Assembly: GCA_905250115.1 (NCBI GenBank)
Contig: CAJNOI010000302.1
Coordinates: 19,606-83,605 of the forward strand
Length of the DNA stretch: 64,000 bases
Direction of reading: 5' to 3'
From: Adineta steineri
Lineage: Eukaryota; Rotifera; Eurotatoria; Adinetida; Adinetidae
The position numbers and the translations under genes are program-made. Below the pieces are notes generated by a model that saw only the letters and a list, made by a program, of their open reading frames with translations, was not told the DNA's origin and did not search any database. Positions 36,070 to 47,266 of the stretch are shown piece by piece (the first letter of the stretch is position 1; every line of letters begins with the position of its first letter).

Positions 36070-38480
36070 ACCGCATGTTGTAAAGCTTGACGAAGTTTAG
36101 ATATTGATAGAGTACTACCTGATGACAGTCGATAAAGAAAAGGCATATTATATATGGCAACTTGCGAATTTTTTGAATCAAAACGAATTCGTTCAGCAAG
36201 TCAAATACGTGCTTGAGTATAAGAAACTAATCCTTACCAGAACAAAGACTATATAAGATACAATTAAAAATCGAAAAACATATTAATTGAAGAATTATAA
36301 TTATAAGTCTTTACAAGTAATCATACCTTCATTGTTAACATTAGATAATCGATGAAAGATTGTTTGTTGTATTTCTTTAGATTTATTTTGTAGATAAAAA
36401 GATAATTTCGATATTGATTGATTAACTAAATCAAATGAAGATGAATTTTTAACAAACAATTGTGAAAGAAGATGTTGAAATTGTTTTGATAGTTCTTCTA
36501 CTGTTTCTACATCAAAGACATCTTGTGAACAAATTAGAGAACATGATATTATTTGATTTTGAACTGTTGGATCGTGAAAAAATAATAGTTTCATATCAAA
36601 TTTAACAATATTTTACATTTGTTTCAATGGTACTAGTTGAAATTGTGTTTGGTTTACAGAGAGAAGATCAGTATCCGTTGAATAAGTAATGAAATCAAAT
36701 AATATATTGAGAAAACCAGCAGATGAATGTTTATGATCTAGATCTTGAAGTATTTGTTGAAGAGGATAATGTGTATGTTCAATAATTAAAATAAATTGAT
36801 TTTGAACTTGTTTGATAAGGTGATTGAATGAATAAGTAGGATGAATTTGAATTCTATGTGGTAATGTTGCAACAAACATACCAATTAGATTTTATAATTC
36901 TGTTCTACATCGATTAGCATGAATACATGAAATGCATGGGTCATTTTGATTGTGACTTAATTTATATAAAAATGTATAAAATATGGTAAGACCTAATTGA
37001 AATGGTGTAATATCTTGTGAAGAAGCATTATCCAATGGAATATCAATAAGATGAGCAAAACCTGAATGTTGATCAGTTAATAAACGATGTGGATCAAAAG
37101 GTAACATGATACGACGTTCTAAATTCAATCCATCAAGATGTGATTGCCAAAAATGATAAGATGATATTATATCCATTTGTTTTTCATAAACTCAATTATC
37201 AATATATTGAAATTGATTTTCATTATTTAATAATGTACTATCATTTTCTAAATTATATTTAAGATCACGAAAAAATATTCGTCGAGAAGCACTATCAAAT
37301 GCAATATGATGAAAATTAAAAACATTTCTTCATCTTTTCTCTTACAATTATATTTAATTATGTGACATCGTAATATAATGCCTCGATTAATATCAAATAA
37401 TTTTGAACTTGTAATTTCTTGATTAATTATTTTGTTATTTTTTCATCATTTTCAGCATAACTAATTACAAATTCATATTGATTTCTAGAAGTAAATTGTT
37501 GAATAGATTGAACTAAAACATTCGTATTTATATTCCAATCTAATGATGTTCGAAGTATGGCATGTTTAGCAATAATTCCATCAATAGCTTGATGTAATCA
37601 ATCAATTGTAATCTTTTGAATGTTAGAGTTAGATATAATACGACAAACTAAAGGAACATTATAAACAGATGTTTCATTCGAAGAACGAATAGTTTGATCA
37701 ACAAAAATACGTTGTTGACCATAATTGAGTTCGATAAGAAGTATGATTAAGCCATTGTTGAAAAATTTGAGTATGTTCAGCAATAGTTCGTTGACGAAAT
37801 AAAGAAGCAATATTAAACGATGATGAAGATTTAGTATCAAGAGAAAATTTTATTTGATATTGTGAAAAGAGACGCATTATAGCTAATGAATTACTACCCA
37901 GTGAGAAAAACGAAAGATTAATAGATATTTTTGAATTTACATCAAATTGTAATATAAGACACCAAAGATCATGTACAAGTTAGTGTTTATTTGTCATTAA
38001 TATTTCATCAATATTTATTAATAAAAGTAATTATGATAGATTAGGTTTAGAAAGTGCTGCTTTATCCAATTTTCCATTAGAATTAAATGGTAATTGATCA
38101 ACTACAATAAAAAAGTGATGGAACCATATATTGTGATGGATGATCTTGACAATTAGTATGAATTAATTTTTCATCAAATGGAACTGATGTAGATGCTTTA
38201 TTTAATTGTATATATGCAATCAAATGGTCTCGTCCACGTTCAACTACTTTAATAACTACTCAGTTAGAAATAGATGAATTAGATTGATAAATAATTGCTT
38301 GAATTTCTTCTAATTCTACTCGTTGTCGATTTACTTTAACTTGAAAATCATTACGACCCAATAATTGAATTTACCATTTGAAGGTATTAATCGAACTAAA
38401 TCACTTGTTCTATAACTTTTACCAGGTTCATCTGAACATTGAACTAATACTTTGTTATTAAAGTCGAACCTTTTGTTGCT
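36070..38480 (-). pseudogene. Decayed NRPS: A(C-term)-PCP-C-C(start)
   Basis: Read on the minus strand, pieces of one NRPS follow in order but in shifting frames with in-frame stops. First come the adenylation C-terminus (SYRTSDLVRL, GRNDFQVKVNRQRVELEEI, NSNGKLDKAAL-like), then a carrier site with GSNSLAIMRL instead of GGHS. Then a condensation domain with QRIFVDQTIRSS, HHIAFDSAS, and the C-terminal LSNVNNEG donor. Last is the start of a second C domain (YTQARI, stop, LAERIRF) that breaks off at about 36070. The A-PCP-C-C order is the same as in the live genes. It is older and more AT-rich than they are. Confidence 0.78.
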
Positions 38481-39239
38481 GCACTGCTGCTATTCGTTTG
38501 CGTGAATACACCTCTTATGTTAAACGACAGATAAATATCAATAGATTAATAATGTAAAGAAATTAACTAATTAAAATCTAAAAAATTTATATAAGATAAG
38601 AATTCAAAATTTAATACATGAAAACAGGAATGAATTGATTGATCGTGACAAAAACATAAAATATTTTTCAATAACAATAATAAATTATAATTAGAAAAAA
38701 AACAATAGCTGGTTGGCAATAATAAGCATGGCAAATAATAAGTACACTTAAATAAATAGAAAAGTAATATTTGAAAATAAGGGCAATTTAGAAAAATGAA
38801 ATAAATAGAGAAAAATTATTCTTAATGTTCATAGGAAAAAAGCTTTGTTTTTTCTTTAATTAAATTTTACTCAGCCAAGTAACAAATAAATCTAATATTC
38901 AGTTCATACTTAATTTTTAATTCATATTAATCCTTTCGCGGAGGTGGTATATATATATATACGTCTCACCTTTTCTCTTTCTGTTCTCCTTCCTATCTCC
39001 CACGCTGCTTCATTGAAAAGTCGCTCGTTAAACGGTTAATGTATCTATATATCTTTTTGAGTTAGTACAAAAAGTATGTCTAAAATTTTTTAAACTTATT
39101 CAAAAAGAAATTATGAGACTATGATTACGAAGTCTTTTAAATTCTATTATCTCTTTATTAGAATACATTTTCTAATCATTACAATCAAAAATTAGATAAA
39201 GTTTAACTAACAACTATCTTAAACAAAGAGTTTCAATTC
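38481..39239. other. AT-rich non-coding DNA
   Basis: No gene seen. A short (TA)n tract lies at about 38948-38962. The stretch between the NRPS relic and the satellite array carries only low-complexity A/T runs. Confidence 0.5.
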
Positions 39240-41110
39240 AAAATTAGTCGATCACTTGAAAATGCTCCGTTCTCAATACTCTATTGAGTATTACTCTTTT
39301 GTATTCTTTACAAATTAATCTACATAATCTTTCTATCATTTTAATAATTAATTACTTACTCGAAGTTGTGTATTCACTAATATCGTCTTATTTAAAAGAT
39401 GTCAGATATGAGTGACCAGAGAAAATTAAACCAACATTCTGTTTCTTTCCATAACAATCAATCCTCACCATAATAGTAAGTATTAGACTCTTTGTACTAT
39501 CACCTTCTGAAATAAATCAGAATATGTTCAATACACACAAACCAACATGTTGATTGACTTAATACCATTGAGTATTTATATGATAATAATCATTTTTGTG
39601 CATTTTAATATCTGATTATTTGAAATAAAGAAAAGTATACTAAATAAATCAAATAGATAAAAAAAAATAACGCGACATTTTCATTCATTTCTAACCATTG
39701 TTTGTTGTCATAATCATTATCGTTGGTCTCTTTAGCGTAAGTTGATCTTGAATGAACAATGATAAATTCAATAGACATGATAGAGGAAAAAATTAAAAAG
39801 CAATCATATTCATTTGATAACATCAAATCTTTTTATCACCATACTCGTTGCTCTATTCTTTAGAATATGATGATCTTGAGCGAATAAATATCCATTAAAC
39901 ATATTTAACAAACACACTTAAAACTATACCTTAATTTTTATTCTTACCATAGCAACCATCACATTATTCTTTAGTACATGCCATCCCAAAATAAAAAACG
40001 ATCCGTACAGTGCATTGCATATATCCAATCACAACGATATTTTGGGTCATTTGTAGATAAATTTTATTTTCACCACGATAACTATTGCCATTCTCTGTAA
40101 TATATGCCGACCTACAATAAACAAAAACAGAATTCATACTTTAATTCATTCCATAAATGTTGTTTACTTTCATCATGATATTAATAACTCAACTCTTTCA
40201 AACATAACTTGCATTCAAACGAATACTAAATAACTCAATAAACAAAATAAAAAAATATTTAAAAGAACACTCACTTTTACATGATAATATTATTCTTTTT
40301 TAATATCACTGCTTTGGATAAATGCTTCAGATTAATCTGACCTTCAAAGAATAAATATATATTCCGATTCAATTCATAGTCATTGTTGAATTCTTCATAT
40401 CAACTCAACCTTCAATACGTAATAAATATATTCGATAAAAAAATAAAGAGAAATACTCAAATTCATTTTTCAATAACTTCCATTTTTACCATAATATCCA
40501 TTACTAGTTTCGTTGGATTAGAATGAACTTCCATGAATAATAATATATTCAATTAATGAAATCAAGAATAGTAATAAAAAAAGATATTCAGATCTATTTC
40601 ATTATACGATATGTTAATTTTTCATAATACTTTTTGTTGAATTCTTTTTATTAACTGCTCCTTGAACAAATAGTAATATACTCAATAAGTCTAGCAGAGT
40701 AAAGATTAAATATCATTGCCATATGCTTTACAATATGTTGATCATGAATCAAGAAGTACATATGAAATACATTTCGTATACGCAATTGAAAGAAGACGCG
40801 TATTTATTCATAAAAGAATTGATCTTCGCCATAATAAATATTGCTGTATCATTTAGAAGATGATGACCTTGAATCAACAAAAAAATATACTAAATACGTA
40901 TAATATATATCAATCAAAATAATACTGTTCATTTTCACTATAATTACCATGACTTTAGTTTTTAGGATATTGTGATTCTGTATGAAGAAGAAGATACTAA
41001 ATACGTAGAAGAATTAACAAATAAAGAATAGTACATTACGTTACATGGTATTCATCGGTTGTAGTGCATATACTATTGCTGCAGGTTTTAGGGTATTTTT
41101 CATCTTAGAC
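39240..41110. repeat. Degenerate tandem satellite, period about 105 bp
   Basis: A diverged unit with the pattern TTCACCATAAT, ...CCATTACT..., TTTAGAATATGATGATCTTGAA, ...AATAAATATACTAAATA recurs at roughly 39833, 39943, 40067, 40165, 40275, 40380, 40483, 40614, 40718, 40821, 40930 and 41035, a spacing mostly of 98-124 bp. Weaker copies extend back to about 39240-39700. It has no coding potential. Confidence 0.6.
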
Positions 41111-42774
41111 CAACAGAAATAAAACGTTAACTTGATACATTGTATAGCATCTTGTTTTTGAGTTGTAGCAACGGACACTGAACTGTTCACAGTAAGATGA
41201 ATTTGAATAAACTAAAGATACTTGAGGATATTAGATAAAAATTATTTGGATGAATGAAAGAGTGTATAAGACAATGCGAAAAATAAATATTTTTTTTAAT
41301 GACGACCTGCTTAAGCTAACCACAACTTGTATAAGTAATATTAACATACGATTGAAGAGTATGAGAACGACATACCTGTGCTTAATTATATGAAAAGAAA
41401 AGCACATGTAGATGTACAGAAAGGTGTATTTGAAAAAAAAACAGTATAGGTTAAATATGGATTAAGAATATCGATAAAAAAGTATTTAAAATAAATTAAG
41501 ATTGTGTTATCTACATTAATTTAAATATCTATATCATTCTAATATTATCCAGTTCATACGATGTTTTTTTTTGACGATAAAATATAGAATTATTTATTTA
41601 AAAATGTGTAGTTTTATTGAAAAAAAATGTTTGTTTTAGGTATGAAATGTCTATTCTATTCCGTTAAAAATCAATTGATAGCGTTAGTTAACATGAAAAC
41701 AATCAGTGTAAAAGTAATACTTAATTTGATTAAAGAGTATATAGTGTAGCTTTCCAATTAAGATACCAAAAAATTCATTTAAATACTTAAGTTGTCATTT
41801 TTTTGCTAGATCTTATAAATTTTTCGGGTTGACATTTGTTTCGATTATATTATATAGTGAACATAGAACGAAATGCTTTTACAATCCTGTTAAAATCAAT
41901 TTTATATACAAGATCATTATAAATTCCGATATTCAAATGATTTATCATTGGTATAAAGTAAAAAATATATATATCCTACCAACCTCATATGTAATATAAC
42001 AAAAAAAAGTATGTTTGAATTACTATATAATCGTAAGAATTGATTTTTTACTGTCAAATGTAGCACATTCATTTGAACTTTTTTACATATAAATATATTT
42101 GTTAAGTATCGCCTACGTCAACATATATCTTAATTGTAACTTAAAAATTATTTAGTTTCATTATTGTTCATTGACAATGAATATAAATTAAAGAGACAAA
42201 GGAGTGACAATATAAAAGATATAAAAAGAAATAAAATCCAATAGTATAGGTGAATAATGAAAGCAAGATACAAACGAAAGAATATCCTTCATCGATCATC
42301 ATTTTATCTTTGTCACATACTTTATATCATTACAATTATATTCGAAGGATAAATTACTCAAACAAAAGAGCAACGATAAATAAGAAAAAAATATATCCGA
42401 ACAATACAAGGCAAATAAAGCAAGGACAGTGTTTATGGCATTGTATTAATAACCAGAAAGAAAAGAATCTAACAAGTATTACCTTGTAGAATATCTTCTC
42501 GATACATCAATGATATCTTTTTTTTGTTATTTTCTCATTATACCATAATCAGTTCAAGATGATATTTCTATCGGTATTCAACTATAATCGACGTATAATA
42601 AGAAAAAAATATTTATTTTAATTATAAATATAATCTACAACTGATTTTTCTATCACAGTAATAAAATGTAGTTTTTTTTTACTATAATAGTAGTTTTGCG
42701 GCTTGAGTTCTTCTACAAATAAAATAAAATAAAGAGAAAGAAATTGACTTCAATTATAAATATAAATTAAAATA
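41111..42774. other. AT-rich non-coding DNA left of the second gap
   Basis: Long A/T-rich stretch without a credible gene on either strand. A 79-codon open frame at 42250-42489 is Lys/Asn/Ile-rich and looks compositional. Confidence 0.5.
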
Positions 42775-42874
42775 NNNNNNNNNNNNNNNNNNNNNNNNNN
42801 NNNNNNNNNNNNNNNNNNNNNNNNNNNNNNNNNNNNNNNNNNNNNNNNNNNNNNNNNNNNNNNNNNNNNNNNNN
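42775..42874. other. Assembly gap (100 N)
   Basis: Exactly 100 N, a scaffold-join placeholder. The physical linkage of the NRPS-1 half to the kynureninase/NRPS-2 half therefore rests on scaffolding. Confidence 0.98.
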
Positions 42875-43911
42875 AAAAAAAGGTGATTTCGTTTATGGAG
42901 TCAAGAATTAGTATATATAAATTTAGTTCTTACATCTTATTCCGTAGCTGATTATAGACCGTTGTGTTGAAAAGCGTTGGTTATTTGAAACTATTATAAA
43001 ATAGAAAACATTCGTACTACAATAATAAGTATCAATTATCTTATACGACGTGTTTTGCGAGTAACGACCACCCTCGTATTAAGCAAAGCTCCACAGAAAA
43101 GAGATCGTTACTTATGAAACATCATTTATATTCAATGGGTATCCTATTTTTGGATCAGTATTAACTTAATCTCAGTCTCAGTATATCAAAATACTATTCA
43201 TCGATTCGGGTTCTTCTGTCTCGAAAATTTTTGATGAAAGGTGCATCTTGAATTTATGGCGGGAGGTGTTTTTTTATTTTTGACTCATTAAATACAAAGA
43301 AATTCATTTTAGTTTTTTCGTTACGACTATCCCGTCCGGAAGGATCGACAGGTTTAGTTTTCATGTTTTTATGTCGTTAACTATTATACTTAAATGAAAC
43401 ATATTAACAATATCTTTGAATTTCTAACACGAATGACTATAAATCACGGTTAACTAATCAGATTATCATAGACCTACGATTTTATATGAAGGAATAATTC
43501 ACCTTCGAACTCTATACTAACGAATCGCTGTACATTTCGATGGATTATCTTAGATCCTCTGGTATCCAAAAAGACCCGCTTCTCTTCCCCCACTCTCTTA
43601 AGATTTGCTCTATCTGTTCCGACTGAGACTAGTTTATTACACATTTCGTTTTTTATAGTGGTTACATAAACTTTACTGCTTTCTTGAAGCAAAAAATTAC
43701 TGGTATAGGAAGACAAGATTTCTCTGATTATCAACGAGTATATTTCATGGGAATCAGTTAAAATCCGTCTGAATTTATTGGACTAATTCACAATGTGGGT
43801 TTACTTCTTGATTGTTATTTTAGAAAATTTGTTGAAATCAATTAGTCTCTTCTGAAGAAATCATAAGCAATAATCGAATTACAATAGTAAATTTCTTTGG
43901 TATATCATAAA
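42875..43911. other. Upstream region of the kynureninase gene
   Basis: No supported gene. A minus-strand open frame (43474-43734) is not recognisable. A pyrimidine-rich acceptor-like site TTGTTATTTTAG ends near 43824, before the kynureninase ATG, and could accept a spliced leader or a small 5' exon. Confidence 0.4.
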
Positions 43912-45096
43912 ATGCTTAGGGAAGATTTCATTTATCCTGAAGGAATCTACTTGGATGGAAATTCTTTAGGACTCGCTAGTCGATCGAGTATAAAGACGAT
44001 TGAAAATCGTTTGAAAGAATGGCAGACTTTAGCTGTAAATGGTTGGGCGTCCTGGTTTGGGCTATCAGAAAGCTTAAGTACAGATTTGGCACAGCTGGTG
44101 GGGGCTATGCCTGAAGAAGTCATTACTACAGGCAGTATTACGACGAATTTACATGCTCTACTTGCTACCTTCTATAAACCTACTGATACTAAAAAATATA
44201 TTGTTGCAACCACTTTGGATTTTCCAAGTGACTTATATGCATTACAATCCTGGACACAACATTATGGTACAGAACTGCGTTTGATTTCATCACGAGATAA
44301 ATATACGTTAACTGATGAAGATATTGAGGAAGCTTTTCAAGACGATGTAGCTCTTATACTACTTCCTACTGTGCTCTATGGAAGTGGTCAGCTTCTTGAT
44401 ATTAAACGGTACGCCAAACGCGCTCAGGAAAAAAACATAATACTTGGAGTAGATGCAGCACATTCTATAGGTGCACTACCGCATGACTTCCATGACTGGA
44501 ATGCGGATTTTGCTGTATGGTGCAGTTATAAGTATCTAAATGCTGGACCTGGTGCTTGTGGTGGCATTTTTGTGCATGAAAAACATTTTCATCGAATTCC
44601 TGCTTTAAAAGGGTGGTGGGGACATCAAAAGCACACAGTCTTTGAAATGCGTCCTTATTTTACACATGAACCTGGAGCAGCTGCCTATCAAATCAGTACT
44701 CCAAGTATACTTGCTCTTGCTGGTCTCGAAGGATCTTTAAAAGAGTTCAAGAAAGTGAATATTCTGGATATTCGAAAACGATCATTGGAACTTACGACAT
44801 ATCTTATGGAACTGATCGATCAACACCTGCCTGAACTCGAAATTGTCACGCCTAGGAATGAGGAACGTAGAGGTGGTCATGTCAGCGTTCGGCATGCACA
44901 TGCACATCTGCTGAGTTTGGCTTTACGCGCAAGAAATATTGTTCCCGATTATCGATCTCCAGATATTTTGCGAATGGCTCCAGTAGCGTTCTATAACACT
45001 AAATTAGAATTAGATGAAACTGTGCGTGTATTGCGTGAACTTCTTGACAATCAGGGTTACATGAAGTTTCAAGATAACGTTACTGATGTAGTTTAA
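43912..45096 (+). CDS. kynU: Kynureninase, intron-free
   Basis: 394 residues, PLP-dependent hydrolase of the class V aminotransferase fold. It cleaves kynurenine to anthranilate plus alanine, or 3-hydroxykynurenine to 3-hydroxyanthranilate. Motifs: YLDGNSLGL near the N-terminus, DFPSDLYA, GVDAAHSIGALPHDF, then CSYKYLNAGPGACGG with the PLP lysine at about residue 207, and LKGWWGHQ. The open frame runs further up to a TTG at 43897, but the first ATG is 43912. Bacterial homologues usually have some 20 more N-terminal residues, so an upstream exon is possible. It has no introns over 1.2 kb, unlike its neighbours, and the sequence looks bacterial-type. It ends 197 bp before NRPS-2 on the same strand, which suggests it supplies that enzyme's aryl starter, as kynureninases do in the anthramycin- and sibiromycin-type bacterial clusters. 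Confidence 0.93.
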   Translation: MLREDFIYPEGIYLDGNSLGLASRSSIKTIENRLKEWQTLAVNGWASWFGLSESLSTDLAQLVGAMPEEVITTGSITTNLHALLATFYKPTDTKKYIVATTLDFPSDLYALQSWTQHYGTELRLISSRDKYTLTDEDIEEAFQDDVALILLPTVLYGSGQLLDIKRYAKRAQEKNIILGVDAAHSIGALPHDFHDWNADFAVWCSYKYLNAGPGACGGIFVHEKHFHRIPALKGWWGHQKHTVFEMRPYFTHEPGAAAYQISTPSILALAGLEGSLKEFKKVNILDIRKRSLELTTYLMELIDQHLPELEIVTPRNEERRGGHVSVRHAHAHLLSLALRARNIVPDYRSPDILRMAPVAFYNTKLELDETVRVLRELLDNQGYMKFQDNVTDVV

Positions 45097-45293
45097 ATCT
45101 CTTTTTCTAGTAAAAAACGGGTGGGTGGAGATGTTGGTGCGGGTGCTAGGTAAATGCAGTATCTATGCCAACAACGACAGTCTCTTAGACGTTCAAGATC
45201 CCTTTTATAAAATGAGACTGTTTCTATGAATCTTTTTATCGACTATTTTTAGATTAAGCTTCCAATTTTAATTTTTAACATATTAATTAAAAT
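45097..45293 (+). promoter_or_regulatory. Short spacer between kynureninase and NRPS-2
   Basis: It holds a G-rich telomere-like fragment (GGGTGGGTGGAGATGTTGG) near 45119 and a pyrimidine-rich acceptor-like CTATTTTTAG ending at about 45251, about 40 bp before the NRPS-2 ATG. With spliced-leader trans-splicing, the two genes could be expressed from one promoter. No independent promoter motif is clear. Confidence 0.3.
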
Positions 45294-47266
45294 ATGACAA
45301 CATCATGCTACACGATCTGCAATTTATTTAATATTGCTCGATTATATCCTCAGAAGGTGGCAATCATGCTTGACGATCAAGTATGGACTTATAGCGAGTT
45401 GATTATGCAAGTAGAACGTGTTGTACGTCAATTGCAGCGCTTAGACATAGTTCAAGGTCAAATACTTTTTCAATTCGTTGAACGAAGTTTTGAGATGATA
45501 TGTGGCTTTTTGGCTATCATGTTTATAGGTGGAGTATATTGCCCAATAAATCCAACAGTGCCGTCTGATCGTCTCAAAATACTTCTCGAAAAAATGCAAG
45601 GGCAATGCGTTTTAGTACATGAGAAAACTCGTAATCAATTTCCAATAGCAGCCGTTCAGCATGTTATTGTATTGGATAATATTCTTCTTCCATTATTAGA
45701 TATTGAAGATATCAATAGCCTTTCAGTTTCTATGGAGTATGATGCTGCATTTATCATTTTTACATCCGGTACTACTGGACCGCCAAAAGCAGTTGTTCAT
45801 ACACATAGAGGTTTTTCGGCTAGTATCACCAATTATATTCAATGGGGTGCCCGTATGTACACAGCTCGAGAGCATGTTCTTCAAGTTGCTGCATGTTCAT
45901 GGGCTATACATATTACGGAAATCTCAGTACCATTAGTCGTCGGTGGTACTCTAGTGCTCCTGCGACAAGGTAGTCACTTGGATGTGGCATATTTTTCTCA
46001 AACTTTAATATATCAACAAATAACGACATTAATGATAGGTCCTGCAATGATTCGAGCTCTTACTCATTATATTGAAGATAACCAGCAAATGAGAACATTC
46101 GATACTGTGCGTCATTTGTGTATGACAGGTAATGATAAACTTTTGATTTATTTTTGACAGCTTATTTTTCGCTCATCGTGCATAATTTAGGCGAAGCAAT
46201 GAAGCCACAACAATGGACTCGATTTGTTAATTTATTAAGTTCTTTCCATGTTGAACTTTATGTTCATTATGGTACATCTGAAAGTAATGGAGCTCTTGGA
46301 TGTCAATTGATAAATATCAAAGATACAGAGATTCCTGTTGGCTATCCTATGCCAGCTATTCAATGCTTGATAGTAGATGATGATGGCAAGATTATTACAA
46401 GTACAGACAATTCAAATAACATTGGTCAAATTCATATAGGTGGTAAGTAGCGTGCATTCTGATCATTTTTTTTTGTATTATGTATTATTTACAAGGACCA
46501 ACTTTATTTAACTCCTATTTAAATGATCCCGAAAAGACTGCTAGCAAGTTTACAACCATAAATAATCAAGTTTATATAAAAACAGGCGACTTGGCTCGAT
46601 ATAATACACGAGAAGAACTTGTTTATGCTGGACGAACTGATTTTCAAATAAAAATACGTGGCCAACGAGTCGAAACTAGTGAAATTGAAAATACAATTAC
46701 GAATTCATATCCTAGCAAAATTTCTGACTGTGTTGTTACTAAACTGGCACAAAATGATGATCTACTTGTTGCATATGTGGTCTCAAAAGATTCCGAGCTC
46801 GATACTGAACAAATTCGAAATTATTGCAATAAACATTTGTATCAATACATGGTACCATCTTTCTTCGTTTTCTTGGAACAATTACCATTGAATGTCAATG
46901 GAAAAATCGATCGCAAGAACCTTCCCATGCCAGACTTTTCGAGTCTCGCAACGATTGCTAATGATCACAGATATATAGAACCAATGGAGAAAGTCGAAAT
47001 ACTTGTGCATTCATTGTGGTGTAAAATACTGGATCATAGCCGAATTTCGACAAGTGCAAACTTTTTTAGCATTGGTGGTCATTCTCTTCTATTTATACAA
47101 CTTTACCAAGGTTATAAAACAACGTTTGATGTCGATATAAGCATGCTGGACATTGGTGAACTCTTTCAACATCCAACAATTGCTAATCATGCTCGTCTGA
47201 TTAACCAATCAAAAAATACGAAACATATATCTGACCAATATTTATTACCGTCAGGCGCTATGGAAG
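45294..47266 (+). CDS. NRPS-2 loading module: A0-PCP0, predicted aryl-acid (anthranilate-type) activation
   Basis: Exons 45294-46128, 46191-46442 and 46496-47266. There is no condensation domain before the A domain, as in initiation modules. Motifs: FTSGTTGPPKAVV (A3), HYGTSESNGALG (A5 region), IKTGDLARY (A7), GRTDFQIKIRGQRVE (A8), NVNGKIDRK (A10), carrier IGGHSLLFIQL. In A4, where the other modules have FDAHIxEI, this one has WAIHITEI: the conserved Asp235 (GrsA numbering), which holds the amino acid alpha-amine, is Ala. Loss of this Asp is typical of domains for aryl acids and beta-amino acids. Approximate code A-I-T-M-C-T-H-G-A. One intron (46129) is at the same site as in elongation modules; the other (46443) is unique. 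Confidence 0.85.

Noticed and set aside
42250-42489. 79-codon Lys/Asn/Ile-rich open frame
   Set aside because: It is what AT-rich DNA gives by chance, with no motif.
43474-43734. 86-codon minus-strand open frame upstream of kynureninase
   Set aside because: No recognisable domain. It could be an exon (there is a GTGAAT donor-like site), but nothing adjoining supports it.
43897-43911. TTG at 43897 as the kynureninase start
   Set aside because: A eukaryotic gene should use the ATG at 43912; the in-frame stop at 43888 rules out a longer single-exon N-terminus.
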